A DNA stretch of 64,000 bases from the NCBI GenBank assembly GCA_001304855.1, contig BBZN01000002.1:1-64000 (forward strand). Reading direction: 5' to 3'. Every line of letters starts with the position of its first letter. Within the stretch, counting starts at the first letter, position 1. The notes beneath the pieces were generated by a model. That model did not search any database. It was given only the letters and a program-made list of their open reading frames with translations, and was not told the DNA's origin. The translations under genes were made by a program, and so were the position numbers. This document shows positions 18,611-28,790 of this stretch, in pieces. This DNA is from Clostridia bacterium UC5.1-1D2 (GTDB taxonomy: Bacteria; Bacillota; Clostridia; Lachnospirales; Lachnospiraceae).

Positions 18611-18639
18611 TTGCGGCAGGCCATGAACCATGCTATGAT
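18611..18639 (+). promoter_or_regulatory. Sigma-70 promoter of the GltD-like gene
   Basis: TTGCGG at 18611-18616, a 17-base spacer, and an extended -10 TG-C-TATGAT ending at 18639. It lies 60 bases before the start. Confidence 0.65.
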
Positions 18640-18698
18640 TGGGCTGCAAAAATGAGGATACAGGAAAAAGGAAAGGAATTTAAAGGAGGAATACTGAC

Positions 18699-19919
18699 AT
18701 GGCTGTTCACGTAATCGATGAAGCAAACCGCTGCCTTCAGTGCAAGAAACCGATGTGCATGGAGGGGTGCCCCATTCACACCCCCATACCGGCTGTCATC
18801 AGGGCCCTGAAGGAGGGGAAGCTGGAGGATGCAGGACAGATGCTGTTTGAAAATAACCCTATGTCTCTGGTGTGCTCCCTGGTATGCAACCATGAGAGAC
18901 AATGCGAGGGTCACTGTGTGCTGGGCCGGAAGGGACAACCCGTCCATGTGAGCAGCATAGAAAACTACATATCGGACACCTGCCTGGAGCGGGTGAAATC
19001 AAAGTGCGCCCCGGAAAACGGAAAAAAGGTGGCGGTTATCGGCGCAGGACCGGCAGGCATTACAATCGCCATCATGCTCGCCAGGAGAGGCTACGGCGTT
19101 ACTATCTTTGACGCCAGGGATAAGATTGGGGGAGTGCTTCAGTACGGGATACCGGAGTTCAGGCTTCCAAAGGCAATTTTGGACCGGTATAAGAAAAAGC
19201 TTCTGTCCATGGGAATCAAGATACGGCCTAACACCACGGTGGGCGGAGCTTTGGAGATTAAGGATTTATTCAGGGACGGGTATAAGAGCATTTTTATCGG
19301 AACAGGCGTTTGGAGGCCTAAGACGCTGGGGGTAAAGGGGGAATCCCTGGGAACGGTGCACTTTGCCATTGACTATCTGGCAAACCCGGATGCCTATGAA
19401 CTGGGGGACAGAGTGGCAGTCATCGGTGTGGGAAATTCCGCCATGGATGTGGCCAGAACGGCGATCAGGAAAGGCTCTCACAGCGTTACCCTCTACGCCA
19501 GAGGCAGCCACTCCGACGCCAGCCTTCATGAAACCCAGTATGCGATGCTGGACGGGGCAAGGTTTGAGTTTAACAAGAGCATTGTGGAGATTAACGACCA
19601 GGGGCCGGTATTCAGGAATACGCTCTGCGACCAGGATGGAAATGTGACGGGATATTCCCGGGAGACGGAACAGGTTTACGCCGATTCAGTTATCATCTCC
19701 ATCAGTCAGGGGCCAAAAAGCAAGCTGGTGAACACCACGGAGGGGCTTAGGGCCACAAAAAACGGCCTGCTGGAAACCTCTGAGAAGGGAGAAACCACAG
19801 TAGAGGGGATTTTTGCGTCAGGGGATGTGGTGCTGGGAGCCAGGACCGTGGTGGAGGCCGTGGCATACTCCAAAACGGTGGTGGAAGCGATGGACAAGTA
19901 TATGAGAAGCAAGGAATGA
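18699..19919 (+). CDS. Stand-alone NAD(P)H-dependent GltD-like oxidoreductase
   Basis: An intact 406-residue flavoprotein of the glutamate-synthase small-subunit family. N-terminal cysteines (CLQCKKPMCMEGCP, then CSLVCNHERQCEGHC) bind two 4Fe-4S clusters. GAGPAGI near residue 112 is the FAD-binding Rossmann motif, VGNSAMDVARTA the NAD(P) motif, and GIFASGDVVLGART the closing FAD signature. No GltA large subunit is adjacent, so it may feed electrons to another partner, as such proteins often do in anaerobes. AAAGGAGGA precedes the ATG. It is convergent with the LysR gene downstream. Confidence 0.85.
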   Translation: MAVHVIDEANRCLQCKKPMCMEGCPIHTPIPAVIRALKEGKLEDAGQMLFENNPMSLVCSLVCNHERQCEGHCVLGRKGQPVHVSSIENYISDTCLERVKSKCAPENGKKVAVIGAGPAGITIAIMLARRGYGVTIFDARDKIGGVLQYGIPEFRLPKAILDRYKKKLLSMGIKIRPNTTVGGALEIKDLFRDGYKSIFIGTGVWRPKTLGVKGESLGTVHFAIDYLANPDAYELGDRVAVIGVGNSAMDVARTAIRKGSHSVTLYARGSHSDASLHETQYAMLDGARFEFNKSIVEINDQGPVFRNTLCDQDGNVTGYSRETEQVYADSVIISISQGPKSKLVNTTEGLRATKNGLLETSEKGETTVEGIFASGDVVLGARTVVEAVAYSKTVVEAMDKYMRSKE

Positions 19920-19955
19920 AAATTTCCCGGATGAAGAGAAAAACAGCGTGCAAAG

Positions 19956-19989
19956 GCCCATATCGCGGAAGGGAAAAAGGGATATGGGC
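19956..19989. terminator. Hairpin between convergent genes
   Basis: GCCCATATC pairs with GATATGGGC around a 16-base loop. There is no clear T run, but the position between two convergent stops suggests a shared terminator. Confidence 0.5.
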
Positions 19990-20006
19990 TCACGGAGTAA
20001 ATATAA

Positions 20007-20932
20007 TCAGGATTGGCGGTTATGGTGGGGACGGGGGTGGGGGGTCATAAATTTATACATCTCCTCGGCCATGCGGATAAACTGCTTTACAGCGTGTTTG
20101 GATTCCGCTTTGTATCCCAAACCTATATCGATAGGAAAATCCATGCTTATATCCATGGGGAGGGTGACAAGGGAGGGAAAGCTTCTCCAGTACATGGAAT
20201 AATATATGAGAATCAGGCCTTCCAGCTCACATTTCAGGGGAAGAGAGCTGCTGTAGTTATGGATATCGATAATCTCCGCATCTGGAGCAGCGGCAGTTAT
20301 GTAATCACGCAGCATATCGTCCGCCCTGGTGGTGCCTTTGGCGTACATCATGATTTTTTGACCGCGGAGGTCCCGGATGGAAATCTTTGTTTTCCTGGAC
20401 AGCGGGTGTTTGAGAGACATTCCGCAGCAATGCCTGTCCTCCATCAGTTTTACAAAACTGTAGCCCGGCTCTTCAAAGAGATATCCGCACATATATTCTG
20501 TGGTGATATCAAAGTTATTGTTGACAAAGTTTTTAAAATAGCGCTCCAGCGGGTATTCAATAAACTGGAGGGTGATATTTGGATGGATCTCCGAAAACTT
20601 GTGGCAAATCTGCGGCAGGAGCACCGCTGCAAAATTGGGCAGCGTGCCTATGCGTATGGTGTCTCTGGATTTTATCTCCAAATCCATACAGCGCGCTACA
20701 ATTTTGTTGGATGTATGGATGATTTTTTTGCTTCCTGGTAAAAATACTTTCCTGCGGGGGTCAAAGAAACTCCCTTATTATGGCGGTCAAACAGCTGAAA
20801 GCCCAAATCCTTTTCCAAAAGATTGATCTGCTGTATCAATGCCGTCCTGGATACAAAGAGCTTTTCTGCTGCCGAGGAGAAGCTCCCTGATTCCGCAATT
20901 ATAATAAAAGAGTCCAGATGCCTGTTATACAT
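20007..20932 (-). CDS. LysR-family transcriptional regulator
   Basis: About 309 residues when repaired. The N-terminal helix-turn-helix covers residues 1-60 (FIIIAESGSFSSAAEKLFVS, then LFDRHNKGVSLTPAG), followed by the periplasmic-binding-like effector domain (RIGTLPNFAAVLLPQI). A missing A in a run near 20733 separates the two domains. GGAGGT precedes the ATG. LysR proteins often act on a neighbouring gene, but this one is convergent with the GltD-like gene and has no obvious divergent target, so its target is unclear. Confidence 0.85.
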
Positions 20933-21365
20933 GAATGGTACCTCCTTTCAGAAGAAGTGGTGTAAGGTTTTCCTTTACGCGGATGTAACATATTTGTGCA
21001 CCTTCCAAGAGGGGGTGCAAGGGGGTATTCAAATATAAGGTACTGTAAAAAATGACAATGCTAAATCTTAAAACCAAAAATAAAGCGTACAAAATAGACA
21101 AAAAATAAAGATAAATACTTGCATAAAATTAAAAAATGCTGAACAAAAACGGTCTTTACACTTTCTTAATTATCATATTTTACTCTTAAAGTCAATAAAA
21201 ACAGCAGCGGGCGTCCGGGACCGGCGGCGCAGCTCCGGAGTTTTGAAATAAAAAGAGAGACAGAAAATGGGAGCGCTGTTTTTGACATACCATCATCACT
21301 TTGTGATATGTCAGAAACAGCGCTCCCATTTTAATCTTCCGGAGACGGGCGCATCGGCTTACTCT
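20933..21365. other. AT-rich intergenic region
   Basis: No gene is supported. Bases 21040-21200 are strongly AT-rich with A tracts and may contain the LysR promoter. The long inverted repeat at 21264-21332 serves the MATE gene. Confidence 0.5.
21264..21332. terminator. Long inverted-repeat terminator of the MATE gene
   Basis: An 18-bp perfect outer stem (AAAATGGGAGCGCTGTTT with its complement) continues inward through TGACATA/TATGTCA to near the centre. T runs exist on either strand. It lies 34 bases past the minus-strand MATE stop. Confidence 0.8.
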
Positions 21366-22735
21366 TTAACCCATCTTCCCCTTTAACTTCCGGAAGGAGA
21401 GAATAAACAGAATTACGGTGGTACACACTGCCACGGTGTCTGCAATGGCTCCGCCACAAATACGGCGAACACCTTGTTCTCAAAGAAACCAGGCAAAATA
21501 TAAATAAGCGGTATCAGCAAAATAACCTTTCTCAGCAAAGCCAGAAACAGGGACGTTTTGCTGTCCCCCAGGGCGATGAAGGTCTGCTGGCAGGCCAGCT
21601 GGGCGCCGAACAGAAGAACGGCCGCCATGTAAATATGGATGGACCAGGTACTGAAGGTTATAAGCGAGGCGTCTTTTGTAAAGATGTTGATGAATACCAT
21701 AGGCGCGAACATACAGATAAGCCACATGAGTGTGGAATATGCCATGCACACCAGTAGCAGCAGTTTAAATGCCCTGCTCACACGGTCCAGCTTGTTTGCG
21801 CCGTAGTTGAAGCTGATAATGGGCTGGGCGCCCTGGGTCAGCCCCTGGAGGGGAAGGAGTGAAAACTGCATCACGCTTCCCATAATAGTCATAGCGCCTA
21901 CGGCCACATCCCCGCCGTATTTTAAAAGGGAAGTATTAAAACAGATATTAAGTATACTTTCCGTAAACTGCATCACAAAGGGAGCTGCCCCAAGAGCGAT
22001 GGCCGGAAAGAGAATCTCCCTCTTAGGCCGCATATAACGGACGCGGATTTTCAGATAACTCCTGCCGGAAATCAGAAACAGCACCACCCAGGCGGCGGAG
22101 ATTCCCTGGGAGATAATTGTGGCCAGGGCCGCGCCCCGCACACCCAAATGGAAACCGAACATCAGGATCGGATCCAGAATGATGTTGCATACAGCGCCGA
22201 TTAAGACCGTGATCATTCCGGTCTTTGCATATCCCTGGGCGTTGATAAAGGCATTCAGTCCCAGAGCCAGCTGTACAAAAATAGTTCCCAGAGCATAAAT
22301 CTGCATGTAAGCCCATCCATACCCGATGGTATTGCTGCTGGCGCCGAACATAAGAAGAATCCGGCGGCCGAATGTGAGGAAAAATACAGTCAGGACAACC
22401 GCCACCCCAATGAGGGCAGTGGTGCAGTTGCCCAGAATATTTTCAGCCTCCTCCTTTCTGCCCTTGCCCAGCATGATGGAAGCCCTGGGCGCTCCTCCCA
22501 TGCTCACAAGAGCAGCGAAAGCGGAGATTGCCATGATTACGGGAAATGTCACGCCTACGCCTGTGAGGGCATTGGCTCCCACATTGGGCAGATGACCGAT
22601 GTACATGCGGTCCACCATATTGTACAAGACGTTTATAATCTGTGCCGTGATAGCCGGAATTGCCAGTTCAAAGAGCAGCTTTCCCACACTGCCGGAGCCA
22701 AGATCGATCTCCTTTGCTTCTTTTATAGTTGCCAT
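21366..22735 (-). CDS. MATE-family efflux transporter
   Basis: About 457 residues when repaired, with roughly 12 membrane helices in two homologous halves. Typical segments are FELAIPAITAQIINVLYNMVD at the N-terminus, GLNAFINAQGYAKTG, and QGLTQGAQPIISFNYGA near residue 280. MATE proteins export cationic compounds using Na+ or H+ gradients. A missing base near 21446 hides the true C-terminus, which resumes as ADTVAVCTTVILFILSF and ends at 21366. It is followed by the long hairpin at 21264. Confidence 0.88.
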
Positions 22736-22842
22736 AAATTACTCAATCCCTTCCGTTGATAATAATAGTAAATAATTATTAACTATAGATCCAAAAGAAG
22801 GGAAAGTCAATAAACAGATGCCAATTCCATCTGGTCAATCCC

Positions 22843-24394
22843 TTAAGGAAGGGGCTTTTTCTTGTGAAACAGCAGAAGCAGTCCCATATAGCACATGCTT
22901 ATAAGCGTAATATGTATGGCAGTCTCAATAAACACAGGCAGATGTCCAAAGCAGTCCAGGGCCTGCGAGAAGGCCAGGTAAATGCCGATGGATACCAGAA
23001 GCAGAAGGGTGGGTTTCACAATCATATTGGCGCTGTCCCAGCGGAAGGGGACCAGACGCTTTACGGCCAGGAAGCTCATGAGGCAAGGGTCAGTTCGCTG
23101 ACCAGCATGCCGTAGAGATATCCCAGTATGCCGAATCTGGGAATGGCGAAGAGCACGAAGGCCAGCCGTATAACCATGGCCCACACATTCTGGACAAAGG
23201 TGACGGAAGTTTTTCCCAGACCGTTTAAAATACTTCCCATTGTAGTTGCCAGATACATAAAGGGACAGAGCCAGGACAGAATAGTGATAAAGCGGCCTGC
23301 ATTCTGGTCGTGGAACACGCTGACGCCCAATTGGCTTCCGAACATGGTGAAGATACCGATGCACAGGATTCCCATGTAGCAGCTGTAACGCAGGGACATG
23401 GAGATAATGGAGGAAATCCGGCCCTCATTGCCGTCTGCCTGGGCTTGCGCCACCGTGGGCAGCAAAAGCACAGCCATGGAGTTGGTGATGGCGGAGGGAA
23501 AGAGGATAAAAGGCAGGGCCATGCTGGTTAGAACGCCGTAGATGGACAGAGCCTCAGAATTGGAAAGGCCGGAGCCCATCAATTTGTTAGGGATCCAGAT
23601 TGCCTCTGCGCTTCCCAGGACATTGAGAATCAGCCGGTTGCCCATAAGAGGAAGGGCCAGAGCCATCAGGGGAACTGCAGCGGCGCGGAAGGAAAGCCCG
23701 GCCTGGGCCGACCTGGACTGCGCGCTTTCAGGCGGGAAAAATCCCAGGGAAACCATGGTGAACAGAGCGGAGGCCATTTCCCCGATTAAATGCCCGTACA
23801 CGGCCAGGCTGACCGTGATCTCCCTCCCTGAACCCAGCCATACATTGGCCATGAGGAACACGGCTCCCATGCGGATAACCTGCTCCGCAACCTGGGAGAA
23901 GGCCGGGACTCTGGCCTTCTGCATGCCGTAATAATAACCGTTGATGCAGGCGTGGAGGGCTGCAAAGGGTACGGACACGGCTATCACAGGGAGATAGGGA
24001 GCGCATCTTGCTCCAGCAGAAGCTTTTCAGCCAGGAAGCCGGCATTTCCATAGATACCCCAGGCCATAATTAAGGACAGGCCCATGGCTATCATCAGTCC
24101 TGTCTTGAACACGGCCTTTCCCTTTGACTGGTTGGCGGCCACATACTGGGACAGGGCGGTCTGTATGGAACCGGCGCATACCGCAAAGCAGATGGAAAAG
24201 ATGGGATGGACCATATTGTAAATCCCCAGGCCTTCGGCGCCGATGGTCCTGGACATGAAAATACGGTAAAAAAATCCCAGGATCCTGCATACAAAACCAG
24301 TGGAGGTGAGAAGCAGGGTGCCGGTGATAAACGCCATCTTCCGCGGGGAAATCTTCTTGGAAACAAGACCGGGTGCAGCAAAAGAACTCTTCAT
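22843..24394 (-). CDS. SpoVB/MurJ-like oligosaccharide flippase-family protein
   Basis: About 518 residues when repaired, with around 14 membrane helices. KMAFITGTLLLTSTGFVCRI and SRTIGAEGLGIYNMVHPIF at the N-terminus are typical of the stage V sporulation protein B branch of the MVF/PST flippases. These move lipid-linked cell-wall precursors or are needed for the spore cortex. Missing bases near 24000 and 23083 break the frame, and the protein is continuous when they are restored. It is not part of a cell-wall gene cluster here; the MATE gene lies downstream on the same strand. Confidence 0.83.
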
Positions 24395-24519
24395 GAAAGC
24401 TCCAAAGGATGAGAATTATTGAAAGTATATGTGGAGGAAGGAGAGAATATGCCGCTGCCGCCAGTCAGGAGCGGGAAAGGGGGATGACACATATAATGGA
24501 AGTATCTTACAAAATAAAG

Positions 24520-24557
24520 GTATTCCTATTGAAATCATAGGAATACTATGATATAGT
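24520..24557 (+). promoter_or_regulatory. iscS promoter overlapped by a 27-bp inverted repeat
   Basis: A perfect 10-bp inverted repeat, GTATTCCTAT-N7-ATAGGAATAC, covers 24520-24546. The -35 TTGAAA (24529-24534) lies inside it and the -10 TATAGT is at 24552-24557, with a 17-base spacer. The arrangement is that of a repressor site. The ATTCCTAT/ATAGGAAT arms resemble sites of Rrf2-type cysteine or Fe-S regulators (CymR/IscR), which would suit iscSU. Confidence 0.7.
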
Positions 24558-24613
24558 AGGTAGCGTAGATGAAGCTTTTAACTTTAGGACTACAGAAAGG
24601 CGGATTTTTAATT

Positions 24614-25771
24614 ATGAAACAGGTAATATATCTGGATAACGCGGCCACAACAAAGACCAGGCCGGAAGTGGTGGAGGCAATGCTGCCCTATTTTACGGAG
24701 CATTATGGAAACCCCTCCTCCATTTATGATTTTTCCACAGAGAGCAAGAAGGCGGTTAACCATGCAAGAGAGACCATTGCCAAGTCCCTGGGGGCCCAGA
24801 GCAATGAGATATATTTTACGGCGGGAGGCAGCGAGGCCGATAACTGGGCGCTCATTGCCGCGGCTGAGGCCTATGAGGGAAAAGGCAGGCACATTATAAC
24901 AAGCAAGATCGAGCACCATGCCGTCCTCCACACCTGCCAGTACCTGGAGAAACGGGGCTTTGAGGTGACGTATCTGGATGTAGATGAGTGGGGCGTGGTA
25001 AAGCTGGATGAACTTAAGAAAGCGATACGCCCGGATACCATCCTTATCTCGGTTATGTTTGCAAACAACGAAATCGGAACCATTGAACCGATAAAGGAAA
25101 TCGGAGCCATTGCAAAAGAACAGGGTATTTTATTTCACACAGATGCAGTACAGGCTTATGCCCATATACCCATCAATGTGGACGAATACAACATCGACAT
25201 GTTAAGTTCCAGCGGGCATAAGCTGAACGGGCCCAAGGGAATCGGCTTTCTCTATATCCGCAAGGGTGTGAAAATCCGTTCCTTTATCCACGGAGGCGCA
25301 CAGGAGCGCAAGCGCCGCGCAGGTACGGAAAATGTTCCGGGCATCGTAGGTTACGGCAAGGCCGTGGAGCTGGCAATGGCCGATATGGAGGAGCGCGCCG
25401 CTAAAGAGAGGGAGCTGCGGGATTATCTGATGAAGCGTGTCATGGAAGAGGTGCCCTTTACCAGAATCAACGGTTCTCAGTCCAGCCGCCTTCCGAATAA
25501 CGTAAACTTTGCATTCCAGTTCATCGAGGGTGAATCCCTGCTCATTAAGCTGGATATGGCGGGCATCTGCGGTTCCAGCGGTTCCGCCTGTACCTCGGGC
25601 TCTCTGGATCCCTCCCATGTGCTGCTGGCCATCGGCCTGCCCCATGAGATTGCCCATGGTTCCCTCCGCCTGACCCTCAGCGAGGAAAATACCAGGGAAG
25701 AGATGGACTACGTGGCGGAGCAGATTAAGGAAGTTGTGGCCTATCTGCGGGGGGATGTCTCCGCTCTATGA
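24614..25771 (+). CDS. iscS: Cysteine desulfurase (NifS/IscS type)
   Basis: An intact 385-residue PLP enzyme that takes sulfur from cysteine for Fe-S clusters and tRNA thiolation. It shows IYLDNAATTKTRPEVV at the N-terminus, SSSGHKLNGPKG with the PLP lysine, and the catalytic Cys in GSSGSACTSGSLDPSH. The ATG at 24614 is chosen over an upstream in-frame ATG because the protein then starts at the family's usual point (MKQVIYLDNAAT). It is followed by iscU and mnmA, the usual sulfur-transfer operon of clostridia, under the promoter at 24520. Confidence 0.93.
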   Translation: MKQVIYLDNAATTKTRPEVVEAMLPYFTEHYGNPSSIYDFSTESKKAVNHARETIAKSLGAQSNEIYFTAGGSEADNWALIAAAEAYEGKGRHIITSKIEHHAVLHTCQYLEKRGFEVTYLDVDEWGVVKLDELKKAIRPDTILISVMFANNEIGTIEPIKEIGAIAKEQGILFHTDAVQAYAHIPINVDEYNIDMLSSSGHKLNGPKGIGFLYIRKGVKIRSFIHGGAQERKRRAGTENVPGIVGYGKAVELAMADMEERAAKERELRDYLMKRVMEEVPFTRINGSQSSRLPNNVNFAFQFIEGESLLIKLDMAGICGSSGSACTSGSLDPSHVLLAIGLPHEIAHGSLRLTLSEENTREEMDYVAEQIKEVVAYLRGDVSAL

Positions 25772-25844
25772 GGATTATATAAGGAAAAATGCCAAGAAGA
25801 AAGTTGGATGAAGAATATAAGGGAATTTCGCAGGAGGAAATCAG

Positions 25845-26282
25845 ATGTACACAGAAAAAGTAATGGACCATTTTGAGCACCCAAGAAATGTGGGTGAATT
25901 AGAGAACCCCAGCGGCATGGGAACCGTAGGCAACCCTAAATGCGGCGATATCATGCGGATCTACCTGGATATTGACGAGAACCAGGTGATCCGGGACGTA
26001 AAGTTTAAAACCTTTGGCTGCGGCGCCGCCGTGGCCACCAGCAGCATGGCTACGGAGCTGGTAAAGGGAAAGACGGTTCAGGAGGCTATGGCAGTGACCA
26101 ATAAGGCTGTGATGGAAGCCCTTGACGGTTTACCGCCTGTCAAGGTACACTGTTCTCTGCTGGCGGAGGAGGCCATTCATGCGGCTCTCTGGGATTATGC
26201 ACAGAAGAACGGGATTACCATAGAGGGGCTGGAGCCGCCCAAGGATAATATTGAGGAAGAGGAAGACGAGGAGGACTATTGA
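25845..26282 (+). CDS. iscU: Fe-S cluster scaffold protein IscU/NifU-like
   Basis: An intact 145-residue scaffold with the three cluster-ligand cysteines in [14 protein letters not shown] and VHCSLLAEE, plus the conserved Asp after the first. The C-terminus is an acidic tail rich in Glu and Asp. GGAGG precedes the ATG. Its stop overlaps the TTG start of mnmA by three bases, showing tight coupling in the iscS-iscU-mnmA operon. Confidence 0.93.
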   Translation: MYTEKVMDHFEHPRNVGELENPSGMGTVGNPKCGDIMRIYLDIDENQVIRDVKFKTFGCGAAVATSSMATELVKGKTVQEAMAVTNKAVMEALDGLPPVKVHCSLLAEEAIHAALWDYAQKNGITIEGLEPPKDNIEEEEDEEDY

Positions 26283-27352
26283 GAAAGCGAGTGGTTGTAG
26301 GCATGTCCGGAGGAGTGGACTCCTCTGTGGCTGCCTGGCTTTTAAAAGAGCAGGGTTACGACGTCATAGGCGTGACTATGCAGATATGGCAGGATGAGGA
26401 TCCTGAGGTCCAGGAGGCGGAGGGAGGGTGCTGCGGCTTAAGCGCTGTGGACGACGCCCGCCGGGTTGCCATGGATCTGGGGATTCCTTATTATGTGATG
26501 AATTTTAAAGAGGAATTTAAGGAACATGTGATGGACTACTTTGCAGAGGAGTATACTCTGGGCCGCACTCCCAATCCCTGTATTGCCTGCAACCGGTTTG
26601 TGAAATGGGAGTCTCTGCTGCAAAAAAGCCTGGGACTGGGGGCGGACTATATAGCCACAGGCCACTACGCAGATTGTGCAGCTGCCCAACGGGCGGTATA
26701 CATTGAAAACCTCGGTGACCGTTGCAAAGGATCAGACCTACGCCCTTTACAATCTCACCCAGTACCAGCTTGCGCACACTCTTATGCCTGTAGGCAGCTA
26801 CCATAAGGAGGAGATCCGGGACATTGCCGGGAAAATCGGACTTCAGGTGGCAGGAAAACCGGACAGCCAGGAGATTTGTTTTATACCTGACCACGATTAC
26901 GCAGGTTTATAGAGGAGTACAGGGGGGAGCGGCTGCCTGAGGGGAATTTTGTGGATCTCAGGGGCAATATTTTAGGCAGGCATAAGGGGATCTCCCACTA
27001 TACCATCGGACAGCGGAAGGGACTGAACCTCTCTCTGGGCCGCCCTGTATTTGTGGTGGAGATCCGTCCTGAAACCAATGAAGTTGTCATAGGAGATTCC
27101 CAAGACGTATTTACAAATGTCCTCCGTTGCAGTAAACTGAACTGGATGGCAATTGACGGCCTCCGGGGAAAGCCTATGGAGGTAATCGCAAAAATACGAT
27201 ACAGCCACAAGGGCGCGCCCTGCACCATCCGCCAGATAGGAGAAGATTTGGCAGAGTGTACGTTCCACGAGCCGGTTCGTGCGGCTACGCCGGGACAGGC
27301 GGTGGTGTTTTACGACGGCCCCTACGTGGCAGGCGGAGGAACGATTCTATGA
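26279..27352 (+). CDS. mnmA: tRNA-specific 2-thiouridylase
   Basis: About 359 residues when repaired. It adds sulfur to U34 of Glu, Gln and Lys tRNAs, using persulfide from Isc[14 protein letters not shown] is the PP-loop, NPCIACN supplies the first catalytic Cys, and QEICFIPD the second. Breaks at about 26672 (a CA repeat) and 26908 (a T) are restored by adding bases; the tRNA-binding C-terminal domain then continues as [17 protein letters not shown]. The TTG start overlaps the iscU stop and has GGAGG at proper spacing. The stop overlaps the amidase start (ATGA). Confidence 0.92.
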
Positions 27353-28623
27353 GAAAGAAACCCGGTAATAAAAAATTAGGCAGCGTGATGGCCACGGCTG
27401 CCTTAAGCTGCGCCCTGGCGGTTACAGGCTGCAGCCAATATGCATCCAGCGGGGAGCTGAGATCCCGGGAGCAGTCCCGGCGGTCTGAGAGCCAGGCTTC
27501 GGAGACAGGACCCGGACAGAGCATCCTGAGCGACGGCCAGGAGGATGAAGACGTCTTTGAGGGAGCGGAAACCAGCAGACTGGAGACAGAGCGGACAACT
27601 GCTCCAATGCCGGAATTTGAGGCGGTGCAGGATGAGGTTTACGTAAAGTCTGAGGGAGGAGGCAGCGTCCGCATCCGGTCCTCCTGCGATACGGGAGATA
27701 ATTCCAACATCCTTACCCTTGCCGGCCCCGGCGCCAGGCTTTCGCGCACCGGCAAAAACGATAAGTGGACCAGGGTGGAGATCAACGGCGCACCCGGTTA
27801 CATTTCAACGGAATACATAACAACGGAGGCCCCTGAGACGAAAGCGGTTTCCGGGAACACCTACGCAGGCAGCGGGACCGTTACCCTGGATCCTTCCTGG
27901 AAGTATGCGGAGTTTTCAAAGATTAACACAGGCGCAGCCGTCATGTACCGGTCGGAGGCGGCTGATAAGAAAAATATAACCGTCTGCGTCAATGCAGGAC
28001 ACGGCACATCAGGAGGCGGTTCCGTAAAGACGCTCTGCCACCCCGACGGTACACCCAAGGTGACTGGAGGAACCACCAGCGCAGGGGCTACCACGGCGGT
28101 GGCGGTGTCCAGCGGGATGACTTTCCTGGACGGGACCCCGGAGAGCAAGGTGACTCTGGCCATGGCAAAGACCTTTAAGGACAAGCTTCTTGCAGCCGGT
28201 TACGATGTATTGATGATTCGCGAGAGCGACGATGTGCAGCTGGACAATGTGGCGAGAACGGTGATTGCCAACAACGCCAGCGACTGCCATATTGCCCTTC
28301 ACTGGGATTCCACAGAATCCGATAAGGGCGCGTTTTACATGAGTGTTCCCAATGTGGAGTCCTACCGCAATATGGAACCGGTTAAAAGCAACTGGCAGAG
28401 GCATAATGCTCTGGGAGAGAGTCTTGTGTCAGGACTCAAGGGGGCGGATGTGAAGATATTTTCCGGCGGGTCCATGGAAATGGATTTGACGCAGACCTCC
28501 TACTCCACAGTGCCCTCCATAGACATTGAGCTGGGCGACAAGGCCTCCGATTATTCGCAGGCAGCTCTGGACAGACTGGCGGAGGGGCTGGTGGCCGGTG
28601 TGAACCAGTATTTTGGAAGATAA
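27349..28623 (+). CDS. SH3-containing N-acetylmuramoyl-L-alanine amidase lipoprotein
   Basis: An intact 424-residue exported cell-wall hydrolase. The signal peptide ends in the lipobox AVTGC (Cys near residue 28). A Ser/Glu-rich linker is followed by an SH3b-like domain (about residues 95-165, SVRIRSSCDT and GAPGYIST) and an amidase_3 domain (about residues 205-420). Zinc-site features are NAGHGT, ESKVTLAMA with the Glu, and HIALHWDST. The ATG at 27349 overlaps the mnmA stop, so it is co-translated with a tRNA-modification gene, a coupling with no clear functional reason. Confidence 0.87.
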   Translation: MRKKPGNKKLGSVMATAALSCALAVTGCSQYASSGELRSREQSRRSESQASETGPGQSILSDGQEDEDVFEGAETSRLETERTTAPMPEFEAVQDEVYVKSEGGGSVRIRSSCDTGDNSNILTLAGPGARLSRTGKNDKWTRVEINGAPGYISTEYITTEAPETKAVSGNTYAGSGTVTLDPSWKYAEFSKINTGAAVMYRSEAADKKNITVCVNAGHGTSGGGSVKTLCHPDGTPKVTGGTTSAGATTAVAVSSGMTFLDGTPESKVTLAMAKTFKDKLLAAGYDVLMIRESDDVQLDNVARTVIANNASDCHIALHWDSTESDKGAFYMSVPNVESYRNMEPVKSNWQRHNALGESLVSGLKGADVKIFSGGSMEMDLTQTSYSTVPSIDIELGDKASDYSQAALDRLAEGLVAGVNQYFGR

Positions 28624-28790
28624 CAAACGTTTCTGTGGGCCCCAGGGCTGGTTGCTGAAAACAGAGCGGGGGGAGCCAAATAGATTAACATTTTCTTACA
28701 GTCCTTTCTTTTTTGTAGACAAATAGAGAAATCTGCTCTAGAATAGAGAAAGCAGATGAGTGTTTGCCTTTAATTAAGGAGGGACTTTTT

